Shown: positions 48,173 to 59,900 of the stretch, in pieces
How positions within the stretch are numbered: the first letter of the stretch is position 1
Layout of the letters: each line of letters begins with the position of its first letter
Origin: Marchantia polymorpha subsp. ruderalis
Taxonomy: Eukaryota; Streptophyta; Marchantiopsida; Marchantiales; Marchantiaceae
Reading direction: 5' to 3'
NCBI GenBank assembly: GCA_037833965.1
Contig: AP031351.1
Coordinates: 19,108,501 to 19,172,500, forward strand
Length of the DNA stretch: 64,000 nt
Notes under the pieces: model-generated
What the model saw: the letters and a program-made list of their open reading frames with translations, nothing else
Told to the model about the DNA's origin: nothing
Databases searched by the model: none
Position numbers and translations under genes: made by a program

Positions 48173-51100
48173 TCACAATGGCAACTCTTAAATCTCAACC
48201 ACCTGAGGCGAATCACTCTCAGGTGCTGTGCCGTCCGATGTAGCGGTTACGGCGTCGTCTAAACTTACATTTGGTCCTAGTCTACGCAAAACGTGTACAA
48301 TCTGAAGCTCTACATTCTATCGCACCTCATCTAATCCCTCAGAATATGTCTTAACTATCTCTCCAATATGCTTTTGTCCTGCAGATCCGCTGGCCTTAGT
48401 GCTCATCAACCGTCGCTCGAGCGAATCTAACTCCAACCACTTCATCGATTGCAATCCCCACATCGCGAATCCACGCAGGCACTTCTCTACACGCAATCTC
48501 AATTCATCGGTTGTCTCATCCCTCAGATGACGGTAGGCTTACTCTGACTTCTCCATTCTCCTCTTCGACTCTTCCAATCTCATGTCCGGCTTACCTAACT
48601 GCTACTGCAACCGTCGACATTCTAATTCGACCTTTAATTTACATTCGACCTCCGAAGACCTGGCCGATTCGCAATCTGTCAATTTCTTGGCCCAATTTGT
48701 TCATTCCTCTTCGTGCTTCTAGATTCCCTCCGACAGACTCGCCGAAAGCTCCTCCGCGCGTCGGAATTCCTTATTATACTTACTCGCAATCTCCACAATC
48801 TTACTACAAAGTTCCTCTTCCGCCGTCTTCGCCTCTACAATCTTTACCCAAAGTTCTTTGGCAATACGAGCTTCTTCGGCTCTTCGGGATTCAACTTTAG
48901 CGAGCGTCTCAACGTGCATTTTCTCCCGCCTGTCGGTAGTCGTGATCAGTCTCTCCAATCGTTGGGCTGCCACTTCGTACGCCTTCCTAGATTTCTCCAA
49001 TCTCCCGAGCAGGTCAATTGTCACCTTTTGTGCAATCTCATTGAAGATACAAAGTCCGCTGCAAGTTTTCTCCAACTCCGCACATCGTCCATATTCCTTT
49101 GTCAGGTTCAACTCCAGCACTTTGCACTCAATCTCCGTCTGAAGTTGGTCTTCTCGCTCCATCAATGCCGCCTTCGCTGCTGCGCACTCGGCTGACAAGA
49201 TTGCAGCTCGCTGCTTCGCCAACTCAGTCGCGGAATACCACTTACTCTTCATTGCTATTGCTCTCTTGAGCTTCGTCCTATTCCTAATCAGCTCAACATA
49301 GGATCCAGACTCCTTCCTCACAGTATACTTTTCCCTCTTCGTGTCTAGGTACTTTAGTAAAGATACTACGCTATCTTGCAAGAAGTCAGGGAAGGTAATT
49401 TCCAATGGCTTCAACTCTTCGCCCGAAGTCTTCGTCATGACTTCAGATCTTACTTCCTCCTATGGTGGTGGCGGCCCTTGATCTTCTGCAAGATTCCCAC
49501 ATTCCCATCAACTTCTGCCACAAGCTGTTCCAAGATTGCTTCGCTCAACGTAACCTCCGTTGCCACGTCCCCTCCGATCTTTTGCTGAGGCACGTCCTCA
49601 CTCCCCACAGACCGCGTCCGCTTCGAAGAAAGAAAATTTGGACTTACTATCTCTATTCCCACCTTCAAAGGTTCCACTGTCACGTCCGCTGGAACTTCGA
49701 GTTGTACCGCCGAAGGTCCTCCTGTCACCATAGGCTATGTCGGCTCGCCAGCTGTTACTACGGGTGAGGCGTTGGTTGGAGCAATAGTCTTCTCCACACT
49801 GCTCTCCGAAGCTTCGGTTACTACCAACTCTCGACTCGCCTTCCTCTTCGTTCTACCGCAAGTTCTCGACTGCCTAACTCTCTCTATCTCTGATCCCGCT
49901 CTTCTTGCCTCTAGCATCAAATCCTACTCGTCATCAGTCACCACCTTCCGTCTCTTTGCCAATTGCCATTCTGGCTTCTCTTGATTTAGCAGAACTTTCA
50001 CCTAAACATGTAAGTGTGTTGTCGTCTTAGGTGGAATTCGAGGTCGACAGTTATCCTCTTCTTCGATCCCTTCACTGGACTCAACTGCTAAGATTTTCCG
50101 CTCCCTTGGAAATTGCTTCTCCTCCTCCCTTGTAAGCAATCCCATGCCTCGATAGAAATTCACCAAGAAGGGAGTCAAGTGATTTGCTAACGGCCCTGTA
50201 ATTACAGACAAATATCAAAATGGAGCATAATGGTACAGATCCGATCTCACGAGGACAGAAACAACCACAAAAGTCACGATTTGTCACAGAATAGCATTCT
50301 TTTAAAGAGTTTCACTTCTCAAGCCAATGCCACTCCCTCTTTATTGCAACTGCTCTCTTGAGCTTAGTCCTATTCCTAATCAACTGTATGTAGAATCCTG
50401 GCTCCTTCGATACATCAAATCTCTCTCTCTTCCCATCCAAGTACTTCAACAATGGAACTACAATATCCTGTAAGAAATCAAGAAATGTAACTTCCAATAC
50501 CTTCGCATCTTTGCCCGAAGCTTCCTTCTCTTCTTCGGGTCTCACCTCTTCCACCGGAAATGTTGGCAGTGTAATGCCATCGGCCTCTACCACCGTCCCT
50601 CCAATCTGTGCAACAACCTGCTCCAGAATCTCATCGCTCAAAGTGGACTCCTTCTCCAGGTCCTCGTTCATCTTCAGTTGTGGTGTTTCTTCATCCAGCG
50701 CAGACCGTGTCTGCTCTGAAGACAGAGAAATCGGACTTATCAACTCCGATCCCTCCTTCAAAGGTTCTGCCGGTACATCTGCTGGAACTTCGATTAACAC
50801 CTCCGAAGGTCCTCCTATCTCCCAGACTCAAAGAGAGGTCCGTAAGAGAATTCCTCAACGCATGTAAGTCCTGCACTATTGTTCTCAAATAGAAGATCTC
50901 CGTCGCTGACCGCACACGGTCCCAATACCTTCGTTCAATGCTCGAAGGTCCACAGCATGGAATTATCGCGGAGCTCCTCGCCTTTGGTCGTGCTCTTGTC
51001 CATTACCTTCTTGCAGATACTCGCCGAGACGCAATTCTAATTCCACAAAAGAAATTCAAGCCGTAATTCACTCAGCTCGCGTCTGAAGAGTCGCAATTCT

Positions 51101-52142
51101 TCGTAAGGCACCTTCAAGGGAACCAATCTCCTCACCTTCTCACTCTTCTTGGGCGCCATGTCTTCAATTTGCGTTTCGCTACTTGCGAGCTTGGTTGATT
51201 TGGCTTTCTCTCTCTTTCACTTGTTCTTACTCGATATCGCAATGTCGACGCAAAGACTCCTCGTACTGCCTTTACCTTCAAAGCCCTATTATTGCCTCCT
51301 CCCGCGCCCAGTAGAACTCCCGACACGTGCGAACGTCGTCCGGCCCGTTGCGCGATTTGAAATTGATTCCGATGTCTTCGCCGAAGACGTAGCTCTTCGC
51401 ATGTCTAGAAAAGGCTGCGCCGAAGACCCGAAGATCCGAAGATCTTCGGTTGTAAACAAATTCTATCATTTCTCCTCATAAGTTGCTCATTCTAACTCGT
51501 ACAACTACTTTCTAAACAAATATCTTTTAGTTTTGTTGATTTTTAAAGAAAAACAAAAAAACTAGGCACCACAGGCCCTTCCCACTGGGAGCTCGCATTC
51601 ATCCAGACAAGATCGTAAAAGATTCTTGCCTAGTGCACCCGCTCTCCCTTAATGACTCGTTCAAAGAATCCCACTTGCCAGGCCATAACATAAGTCGTTC
51701 GCACTGGTTGCAAGATGTGCATAATGCCCATCACTGTTGCCCGTCTCTTCGAATCCTTGTAGTTGGCGGTCTTTCATCCATTCGTACCCGACCTACCATT
51801 ATTGAAGAGTGGCCCGAAGGAGAATTCTTCCATGCGAGTAAGGTTCACGCTACTCTTCTCGAACAGAAGATCCCCGTCGCTACCTGCACACGGCCCCATC
51901 ACTCTCGCCCAATGCTCCATCGTCCACAGCATTGGATTGCCTCAAAGACCCTTGCCCTCGGTCTGGTTCTTGTCCATAATCTCCTTGCAAATGCTCGCCA
52001 AAATGCAATTCCAATTCCAATTCCATAGGAGGAAATGAAGATGTAATTCACTGAGCTCAAGCCTGAAGGGTCGCAATTCCTCGTATGGAATCTTCAATGG
52101 AACCAATTTCCGCACTTTGTCGCTCTTCTTGGGCGACGCCAT
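48173..52142 (-). pseudogene. Long coiled-coil ORF of element B, split by the nested copy
   Basis: The start ATG at 52142-52140 gives MASPKKSDKVRKLVPLKIP, then PYEELRPFR and FLLWNWN. The frame is cut at 51578 by the nested 1.4-kb unit and resumes at 50196 with GPLANHLTPFLVNFYRGMGLL. The middle region has clustered charged and Ser/Pro stretches. 49438-48719 is a long continuous coiled coil of 239 codons. The end is the TGA at 48175-48173, overlapping an AATAAA (minus strand, complement of 48168-48173). Several stops and frameshifts lie between the pieces. No enzymatic motif is visible. A structural, gag-like or transposon-accessory role is conceivable. Confidence 0.65.
50197..51573 (-). mobile_element. 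Element C: 1377-bp internally deleted copy nested in element B
   Basis: It begins TGTAATTACAGAC, ends GGCACCACA and is flanked by a perfect 5-bp duplication GGCCC (50192-50196 and 51574-51578). Relative to the 3518-bp unit it lacks two blocks. One join lies at CCACTCCC (50330-50337), a word present at both deletion borders of the full copy (57058-57065 and 58525-58532). The other lies at TCTCC near 50819, present at about 59013 and about 59695. The predicted size after both deletions (about 1369 bp) agrees with the observed length. It carries only fragments of the long frame. Confidence 0.85.
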
Positions 52143-52315
52143 ATTTCCAATTCGCGTCGTCACGAATAGCAATGCCGATCAATCTCTCTCCCTCTCTTGC
52201 CTCGTTAATATCGCAATGTCGGCGCATTTGCTTCTGCTCTGCTTTTCCCTCGATGCTCTAGCATTGCCTCCTCCCGCGCCTAGTAGGATTCTCGACGCGT
52301 GCGAACATTGTCTGT

Positions 52316-52692
52316 GAATCCCGAGTAGATGTCATCTGAAAAAGTTGCTCGTTTGGGAAGTCGTCGACTAAGTCTGCCTCTTCAAGTTGCGTTCATAATC
52401 AAGACAAGTAGTCTTTGTTCTCGTAGTGGATCCCTTTCCGGGTCTGGACCGTGAAGGTAAATTCCTGGAGTAGCAATACCCACCTTGCAATCCGTCCTGA
52501 TAAATCGGCTTTCTTCACCAAATGCTGCAGAGCATAGTGATCTACATGAAACACAAATTTGTAGTTCAGCAAGTAGTGTCGAAACTTCTTTACCGCAAAC
52601 ACCATTCCTAATGCTTCTCGTTCCGTCGTGGTGTACTTTTTCTTTGCTGCCTGCTTGCAAAGTAGATCGGGTAGTATCTCTTGTTCTCATCT
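52316..52692 (-). pseudogene. Ty3/gypsy RNase H remnant, opposite strand to the neighbouring gag and integrase
   Basis: On the minus strand from about 52690 the order is YYPIYFASRQ, (frameshift) KKKYTTTEREALGMVFAVKKFRHYLL, FVFHVDHYALQHLV and RIARWVLLLQEFTF, then HYENKDYLS. These are the landmarks of the RT-adjacent RNase H of Ty3/gypsy elements. The tail continues as a weak DDFPNEQLF segment typical of the linker that follows. Stops occur after YLS. The longest open part is 52399-52605. The RT core upstream and the integrase downstream are absent in this orientation. It may come from a separate element or from an inverted piece of the outer element. Confidence 0.82.
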
Positions 52693-52695
52693 GGT

Positions 52696-53625
52696 GAAGA
52701 TAAAGAGGGTGAAGATGGCGTTGCGCAAGTATGTCCTCCAGAAGGGGCATCTTGGAGGCTGGGATCTTCAGTTATCATGGTGGGCCATGGAATATCGATT
52801 CAGTCGTCAAACATACTTGGCTTCCTTCTCATCATATTTTCTATTGTACGGACGAGATCCAAACTTGCCAACATCAATTCGTCGTGAGTCTAGCGAGATG
52901 ATGAACATTGATGATCCGAACATGTGGATGAGAGTATGTTCTCAACGTGCAGAGCTCTTTCGAAGAGTTATGCCTACAGCGTTTGAGAATCTTGCGATTG
53001 CTTAGCATAGAGATAAGTTGCCATATGCAACCATTCGAGGAGGAGGTTATAGACTATCAATTTGTAGGTTCCATGTGGGAGACTATGTCTATCTACAGCA
53101 GACTACACCGACAACATTGGATCTGACAGCGGAACGCACTATCTTGCGAGTGCGGGAAGTGTTATTTTCTGGAGTTCTCATGTTGGAGGGTCGTGACAGT
53201 GTTGTTTGGAAGGATCATGTGCGCATTTGTGCGCCATGTCACCTCCCAAACGTAGATGGTACCATGAACCCAAGCTAGCAATAGTATGTGTTGGCTTGAG
53301 GTGCATGCTCTATGGGTCAACTGGTCAGGCAGCTCGTATGTTAGTGTGTGAAAGGTGTTCTAGGGGTGGCACATGTCGTGCTTGACTCCACCTATCAATG
53401 TTGTTCCGGCTGGACGATGGGTTTGTCCTATATGTACTTCAAAGGGGTAGATGACTTGATCTTCACATGTTATGAATTGCAAATAGGCGACTAACGATGG
53501 GGCGACATAGCACCCGACCTACTGGTCCGCGCACCCACGAATGTAGTTGTAGATAGGGCTAACTAGGAGTTAGAGGGACCTGGCCGCCAGCTAGAGGGGC
53601 GAGTTGTGACATTTGAGTGTGTACT
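52696..53625 (+). pseudogene. Ty3-like integrase C-terminus followed by a PHD-like zinc finger
   Basis: The plus strand gives RKYVLQKGHLGGWDLQLSWWAMEYRFSRQ split over frames, then FLLYGRDPNLPTSIRRES, an in-frame TAG at about 53003, and RFHVGDYVYLQQ with VRICAPCHLPN, the end of a Ty3 integrase. After a frameshift near 53268 comes MLVCERCSRG. After a one-base deletion near 53366 comes WHMSCLTPP, then AGRWVCPICTSKG. Together these keep the Cys/His spacing of the second half of a PHD finger; the first Cys pair is eroded. A degenerate stretch with LEGRVVTFE follows before a new insertion fragment at about 53630. The zinc-binding and catalytic core of the integrase is missing. It probably belongs to the same element as the gag at 41-47 kb. 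Confidence 0.75.
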
Positions 53626-53629
53626 CTCT

Positions 53630-54752
53630 CGCGTCTCTTTCCCTCTCTTTCCATCCAAATACTTCAACAACGGAAATACACTATCCTGCAAGAATTCAGG
53701 AAATGTAATTTCCAATGTCTTCACGTCTTCACCCGAAGCCTTCTTCCCTTCTTCGGGTCTCACCTCTTCCACCTGAGATGTCAGCAGTGTAATGCCCTCG
53801 GCTTCTGCCACCGTCCCTCCAATCCATGCGACAACATGCTCCAGAATCTTCTCGCTCAAAATGGATTTCTTCTCCAGGTCCTCGTTCATCTTCAGTTGTG
53901 GTGTCTCTTCGCCCCGCGTAGACAGTGTCTGCTCCGAAGACAGAGAAATTGGACTTACCAACTCCGTACTCTCCTTCAAAGGTTCTGCTGGTATGTCTGA
54001 TGGAACTTCGATTGACACCTCCGAAGGTACTCCTATCTCCACAAGCCGCATTACCTCGCTAGTTGCGACTTCGGATGTGTTCACAATGGGTGCTACCGTC
54101 TTCTCCACGCTGTTGTCTGACACCTCAGCTGTCACCATCCTCCGATTCGCCCTCTTCTTTGGTCTTGCGCGTGCTCTCTGCTGCCTCGCTCCATCTACAT
54201 CCATATCCACCCTTCTTACCTCGTGGGCCAATTCTTCCTCGTCATCACTCACGACCTTCCTTCTCTTCGCCAATCGTCTCTCTGGCTTCTCTTGTCTCTT
54301 CACCACGTCCACCTGAACTTGTCCTCGGGCTGTCGTATGTGTTGGGATTGAGGGGGGTCGGTTCTCGTCTTCGGTCCCTTCACTGGACTCCGCTGTCAGG
54401 ATTTTCCGCTCTCTCAAAAATCGCTTCTCCTCCTCCCTCGTGAGCAATCCCATCCCTCGATAGAAATTCACCAGAAAGGGAGTGATGTGATTGGTCAAAG
54501 GTCCCGTCCACCGGAAGCTTGCATTCACCCAGACAAGATCGTAAAAGATCCTTGCCCAATGTACTCGCTGTCCCTTTAGGGTGCGTTTGAAGAACCCTAC
54601 TTGCCAGGCCGTCACATAAGTCGTGCGCGCCGGCCGCAAGATGTGCATGATTCCCAACGCAATCGCCCTTCTCTTTGGATCTTTGTAATCGACAGTCTTC
54701 CATCCATTAGTCCCCTGTCTTCCAGACTCGAAGAGAGGCCCGTAAGAGAATT
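53630..54752 (-). mobile_element. Fragment D: truncated copy of the same unit family
   Basis: This minus-strand segment corresponds to about 58600-59727 of the full copy and is cut on both sides. The left cut falls inside the coiled-coil part, and the right cut follows CGTAAGAGAATT. It keeps the best-preserved frame of the family: 364 codons from 54657 to 53563, with TTYVTAWQVGFF, VHWARIFYDLVW, NHITPFLVNFYRGMGLLTREEE, an Arg/Lys-rich segment AKRRKVVSDDEEE and LLKYLDGKRG. The last codons run into unrelated flanking DNA. No target duplication is visible. It lies against the 3' end of the integrase-PHD remnant. Confidence 0.75.
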
Positions 54753-56699
54753 GGAGCTTTAGTATTGATTTGCTTGGAGATGTTAGGCGGGTTGCAGCTA
54801 TGAAATCTATTCAAAATGATCTAAAGAGAAATTGTTGATTTTGTCGTTACTCGAATCGCTAGATTTTGTGTTCGATTGCTTGAGTAATGGATTCCAACAA
54901 AGTAGTTGGTTTGGACAAGTTCAGTAACAAGGTTTTGATATCATAGGTGAATCTACATCAAAATATGATGATGAGAGCCATATTGTTCTAATCAATGTCA
55001 TATGCAAGTTAAGAAAAGTTTGCAATGATGCTAAACAAAATTTTGAACAATGCAATCATTGTTGCATTGGTCAAAGTTTTGTTCTTGCTATAAAATTTCA
55101 ATCTCTCTCTTCAAGCCTAATCTACTCTAAGATATGATTAAAAATTACAAGAAGTGAAAAACAATTCTCCAATAGTGACAAAAACAAAAATAACATACTT
55201 TTGATGAAAAGTGATCTAATGAGTCTTTTTTTAAAATTTTTTATTTGTGTCATTGTAGATGGAGTTGAAAAATTGGATGGATTGAAAAAAATTCACATTT
55301 TTTTTATAATCTTCGTCAAACTTTATTGGAAAGTTTATGGAGGTTTTTTTGGCGTTTGTGAAATTGAATTTGATGGAAAGCTTTATATGAATTGAAGCAT
55401 GAACAATTTTTAATTGTTACATGATGTTTTCTAGGTTGGCATTCTCTTGTTGTAACTAATGCAAAATGTCAATCACATCGTGCTTCTCAATGTTAAAAGC
55501 ATCATTCACTTTGATAGTGCAATTTTATTAACAGTTGGCACCTCACACACGACTCATAATAGCAATTGAAGCTGCAAAACTCTAAGTAGTATCACTCAAA
55601 GCTTGAAGTATCAACTCTCTAAGCAAGAAATGTGAAAGAAATTTTGATATTGTAAGAAAAAATCAAACTAGTATTGACAAGAGTGACAAACAAGGATTAA
55701 AGGTTCCTTATATATACAATTAGACCAAACTAGGAGTTGGAAAATTGCACCGTCTCCAAGTTAAAAAAAGCCTTCATTGCTTTGAAATCATGAAAAGTTT
55801 GCAGTGCTTTCAAGTTAGTAAAAATCTCACTGTCTCTGAGAATCAAATCTATGTCTTTAATTATTATTTTATACTTTTTTATCTTTTATTATTTCATGCA
55901 TAAGAAACATCAAAAAAATGTTGTTTTATATATGCTAGTAGTATGAAAATTTATAAAATATAAAATGCTTTTATACTTAAGACTAATTTTAAGTAATGAT
56001 GTTTTCTTTGATAGATTCAAAGTAAGATTATTTTAACTTCATGTATCAAAAAGTACAGAATGTTATTAATGAATATTATCAAGAGTAAGATACATCATTA
56101 TAAATTTAATTATATGCCAACAAAAAAATTCCTAATATAAATGAAGTATATTTTTGAAGAATATAAATTGAAGTGAGAATTATCGTTCATGAGCTTCAAA
56201 TTATGCTATTCAAAAAATAAAGGTCAATAATAATATTTTACAAATAGATTATCAAATTAGATTAAAAGAGCTTCTACAAGTTATGAAATTTGAGTCAATT
56301 ATCAATTTTTCAATATGAAGATATTGAGATTTAATATGATGATGACATTGCATTGATTTTGGAATTAATATATTTCTGAAAGATATTCATGAATATATCA
56401 ATATATTTGAATGAAATAGCTATTGAGTATGTGATACAATCTTTGACTGCATCACATACTCAATACATGAAAACTAATGAAACTTTCAACAAGTGATAGA
56501 CAACGATTGATTTTATAGCTTTAAATACAATGTAAAAATGACACAAATATATCTTAAAAGTCAAGTTGAAGTCTAAGAGTTTCACACAAGAGATTGATTC
56601 AGACTAAAACAAAAGGTTTCATAATTGTCTAAATGTATGCTATTATTATGCTAATATGTGCTTTTGTAACATTAATGTTTTAAAAGAAGTTCACTTGAA
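54753..56699. other. AT-rich stretch between transposon fragments
   Basis: Only short composition-driven frames are present (the longest is 64 codons at 55201-55395 plus). No terminal repeat, conserved peptide or RNA gene was found. Confidence 0.5.
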
Positions 56700-56924
56700 G
56701 ATGAAACATAAACTATGAAGATATGAACTTTGAATAGTTTTTCACTCTCTTATATTGTGTATAGTATCTATAGATACTATAAACATATACACGAAGATAA
56801 GATCTTCTCTCCACCATCCAATACTCTCCTAGTGGATTGATGACATGACGGATATATCTAATGTGCACACAGATTGTCGACGTGTTGTTCCCAACTAACA
56901 CACTCAATCCTTATCCAACAAGCA
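56700..56924 (-). mobile_element. Copia LTR-like fragment, left part of an interrupted copy
   Basis: This segment resembles 3900-4290: it shares the AACTAACACACTCAATCC..CCAACAAGCA block and the minus-strand block with CTAGGAGAGTATTGGATG. It is interrupted at 56924 by a 3.5-kb unit. Related sequence continues after the unit at 60443-60545. It contains a 22-bp perfect palindrome at 56760-56781. No pol sequence is seen beside it, so it may be a solo LTR or a fragment. Confidence 0.55.
56760..56781. repeat. 22-bp perfect palindrome
   Basis: The inner 20 bases ATAGTATCTATAGATACTAT are self-complementary, and the next pair outward (T at 56760, A at 56781) extends this to 22. It has no loop. It lies where the related sequence at 4.08 kb has its TATA-like region. 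Confidence 0.9.
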
Positions 56925-59900
56925 TGTAATGACAGACAAATATCAAAATGGAGCATAATGGTACAGATCCGATCTCTCGAGGACAGAAACAACCACAAAA
57001 GTCACGATTTGTCACAGAATAGTATTCTATTAAAGAGTTTCACTTCTTAGGCCAATGCCACTCCCAGAAGACACTACCTAGCTAGAGCCGAAGACCGCAG
57101 AGTAGTGCATAACCACACTCACAACCTGAAACTTTTCCAAACAACACCTGTAGGAATCGCTTGCAATTCCACACTTATATTTCAGGGGGAAAATTTCCCA
57201 GCATTGCATACATTTCAACTCACTGACCTGAATACTCAGACCCGAATTTGCTTAAATCCCAAGGAACCTCCACCACTTAGGACATTCAAGCCGAATACAC
57301 GCAACTCATGATGCGGTAACTTCGACAAACAGGAGTGCACCGTGCCCAATGTCTGGATCACACACTATCACACAGACACAATGGATACAGGTTTTCAGTC
57401 AAGACAAGCCAATTGACAGAAAAGCTCCCCAAGGAAAGAGCCTTGGGCCTCTTTATTCACAATGGCAACTCTGGAATCTCAACCGCCTGAGGCGAATCGG
57501 TCTTAGGGGCTCTCTCGTCAGATGTAGCGGTTACGGCGTCGTCTGAACTTACATCTACTCCTATCCTACGCAACACGTTTACAATCTCTACTTCTACATT
57601 CTGGCGCGCCTCATTCAATCCCTCTGAAAATGTATTAACTAACTCTACAATCTGTTTGTGTCATGCGGATCCGCTGGTCTTTGCGCTCATCAACCGTCGC
57701 TCCAGCGAATCAAGCTTCAACCACTTCACCGTTTGCAATCTCCACATCGCGAATCCGTTCAGACACTTTTTCAAACGCAACTTCAACTCGTCGGTTGACT
57801 CCTCCCGTAGCTGACGGTAGGCCTCCTCTGCCTTCTCCATTCTCCTTTCCGACTCTTGCGATCTCATCTCTGCCTTTCCTAACTGCTCCCGTAACCGTCG
57901 ACAGTCAGATTCAACCTTTAATCTACATTCGACCTCCAAAGACCTGGCCGATTCGCAATCCATCAATTTCTTGGCCCAATCTGCTAACTCTTCTTCATGC
58001 TTCTGGTTTCCCTCCGACAAACTTGCAGATAGCTTCTCCGCACGTCAGAATTCCATGTCGCACTTTCCCGCTACATCCAAAATTTTGCTACGAAGATCTT
58101 CTTCCGCCGTCTTCGCCACTGCGATTTTGCCCCAAAGTTCTCCGGCGATACGAACTTCTTTGGCTCTTCTGGACTCCAACTTAGCAAGTTCCTTGATGTA
58201 ATTCTTCTCTCGCTTCTTCACTGTGGTGATCAGCCGCTCTGATCGTTTGACTACTTCATCATAAGCTTCTATGGATTTCTCCAATCTCGCAATCAAATCC
58301 ACTATCACTTTCTGTGCATTCTCATTAGACTTACGAAGTCCACCACAGGTTTCTTCTAACTCTGTACATCGCTCGGATTCCTTCGCTAGATTCAGCTGCA
58401 GCACTTCACACTTAGTTTCCTTCTCCCAAAGCTGGGCTTCTCTCTCCTGCAATGTCGCCTTCACTGCCGCGCACTCGGTTGACAAGGTTGCAGCTCGCTC
58501 CCGTGCCAATGCAGTCGCAGAATCCCACTCCCTCCTTACTGCAACTGCTCTCTTGAGCTTCGTACTGTTCCTAATCAACTGTACGTAGAATCATGGCTCC
58601 TTCGATACAGCATTTATCTCTCTCTTCCCATCCAAGTACTTCAACAATGGAACTACACTATCCTACAAGAAATCAAGAAATGTAACTTCCAATATATTTG
58701 CATCTTCGCCCGAAGCTTTCTTCTCTTCTTCGGGTCTCACCTCTTCCACCGGAGATGTCGGCAGTGTAATGTCATCAGCCTCTACCACCGTTCCTCCAAT
58801 CCGTGCAACAACCTGCTCCAGAATCTCCTCGCTCAAAGTGGACTTCGTCACCAAGTCCTCGTTCATCTTTATATTGTGGTGTTTCTTCACCCCGCGCAAA
58901 CCGTGTCTGGTCCAAAGACAGAGAAATCGGACTTATTCACTCCGTTTTCTCCTTCAAAGGTTCTGCCGGTATATCTACTGGAACTTCGATTAACACCCTT
59001 GAAGGACCTCCCATCTCCACAATCCGTGTCGACTCGCCAACTGCGACTTTGGATGTATTCACAATTGGTGCCATTGTCTTCTCTACGCTGCTGTCCGACA
59101 CTTCAGTTGTCACCATTCTCCGATTCGCCCTCTTCTTTGGTCTTGCGCGTGATCTCAACTGCCTAACTCCATCTAACTCCATGTCCACCCTTCTCACTTT
59201 GTGGTCCAATTCTTCCTCGTCATCACTCACTACCTTCCTTCTCTTTGCCAATCGTCTCTCTGACTTCTCCCGTCTCTACACCACGTCCACCTGAACTGGT
59301 CCCCGGGCTGTCGTACGTGTTGGGATTGAGGGGGGTCGATTCTCGTCTTCGGTCCCTTCACTGGACTCGGCTGTCAAGATTTTCCTTTCCCTCAGAATTT
59401 GCTTCTCCTCCTCCCTCGTAAGCAACCCCATTCCTCGATAGAAATTCACTAGAAAGAAGTGATGTGATTGGTCAAAGGTCTCGTCCACCGGGAGCCCGCA
59501 TTCACCCAAACAAGATCGTGAAAGATCCTTGCCCAATGTACTCTTCTTCCCTTCAGGATGCGTTCAAATAACCCTACTTGCCAGGCCGTCACATACGTCG
59601 TGCACACCGGCCGCAAGATGTGCATAATCTCCAAAGCGATCGCCTTTCTCTTCGGATCTTTATAATCAACAATCTTCCATCCGTTAGTCCCCTGTCTCCC
59701 AAACTCGAAGAGAGGCCCGTAAGAGAATTCCTCAACGTGTGTAAGTCCTACCCTATTCTTCTCAAATAGAAGATTTCTGTCGCTGCCCGCACATGGTCCC
59801 GGTACCTTCGTCCAATGCTCGATGGTCCAGAGCATGGGATTACCGCAGAGCTCCTCGCCTTCGGTCGTGCACTTGTCCATTACCTCCTTGCAGATACTCG

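Larger units (their letters stand above)
47665..52313 (-). mobile_element. Element B: copy truncated at both ends, carrying a nested copy
   Basis: From about 47665 the sequence follows the 56925-60442 unit (GATCTCACGAGGACA.. against GATCTCTCGAGGACA..), but the first 40 or so bases, including the TGTAAT terminus, are missing. At about 52313 similarity stops after GCGTGCGAAC, about 240 bp before the expected ACCACA end. Inside lies a complete 1377-bp copy of the same family (50197-51573). Left neighbour is the plus-strand gag remnant; right neighbour is a minus-strand RNase H remnant. The missing ends point to deletions after insertion or to recombination with neighbouring elements. Confidence 0.7.

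Noticed and set aside
40640..53625. LTRs of the outer Ty3-like element
   Set aside because: I compared the sequence before gag with that after the integrase-PHD remnant and saw no direct repeat. The 3' side is cut by fragment D, so the LTRs may be lost.
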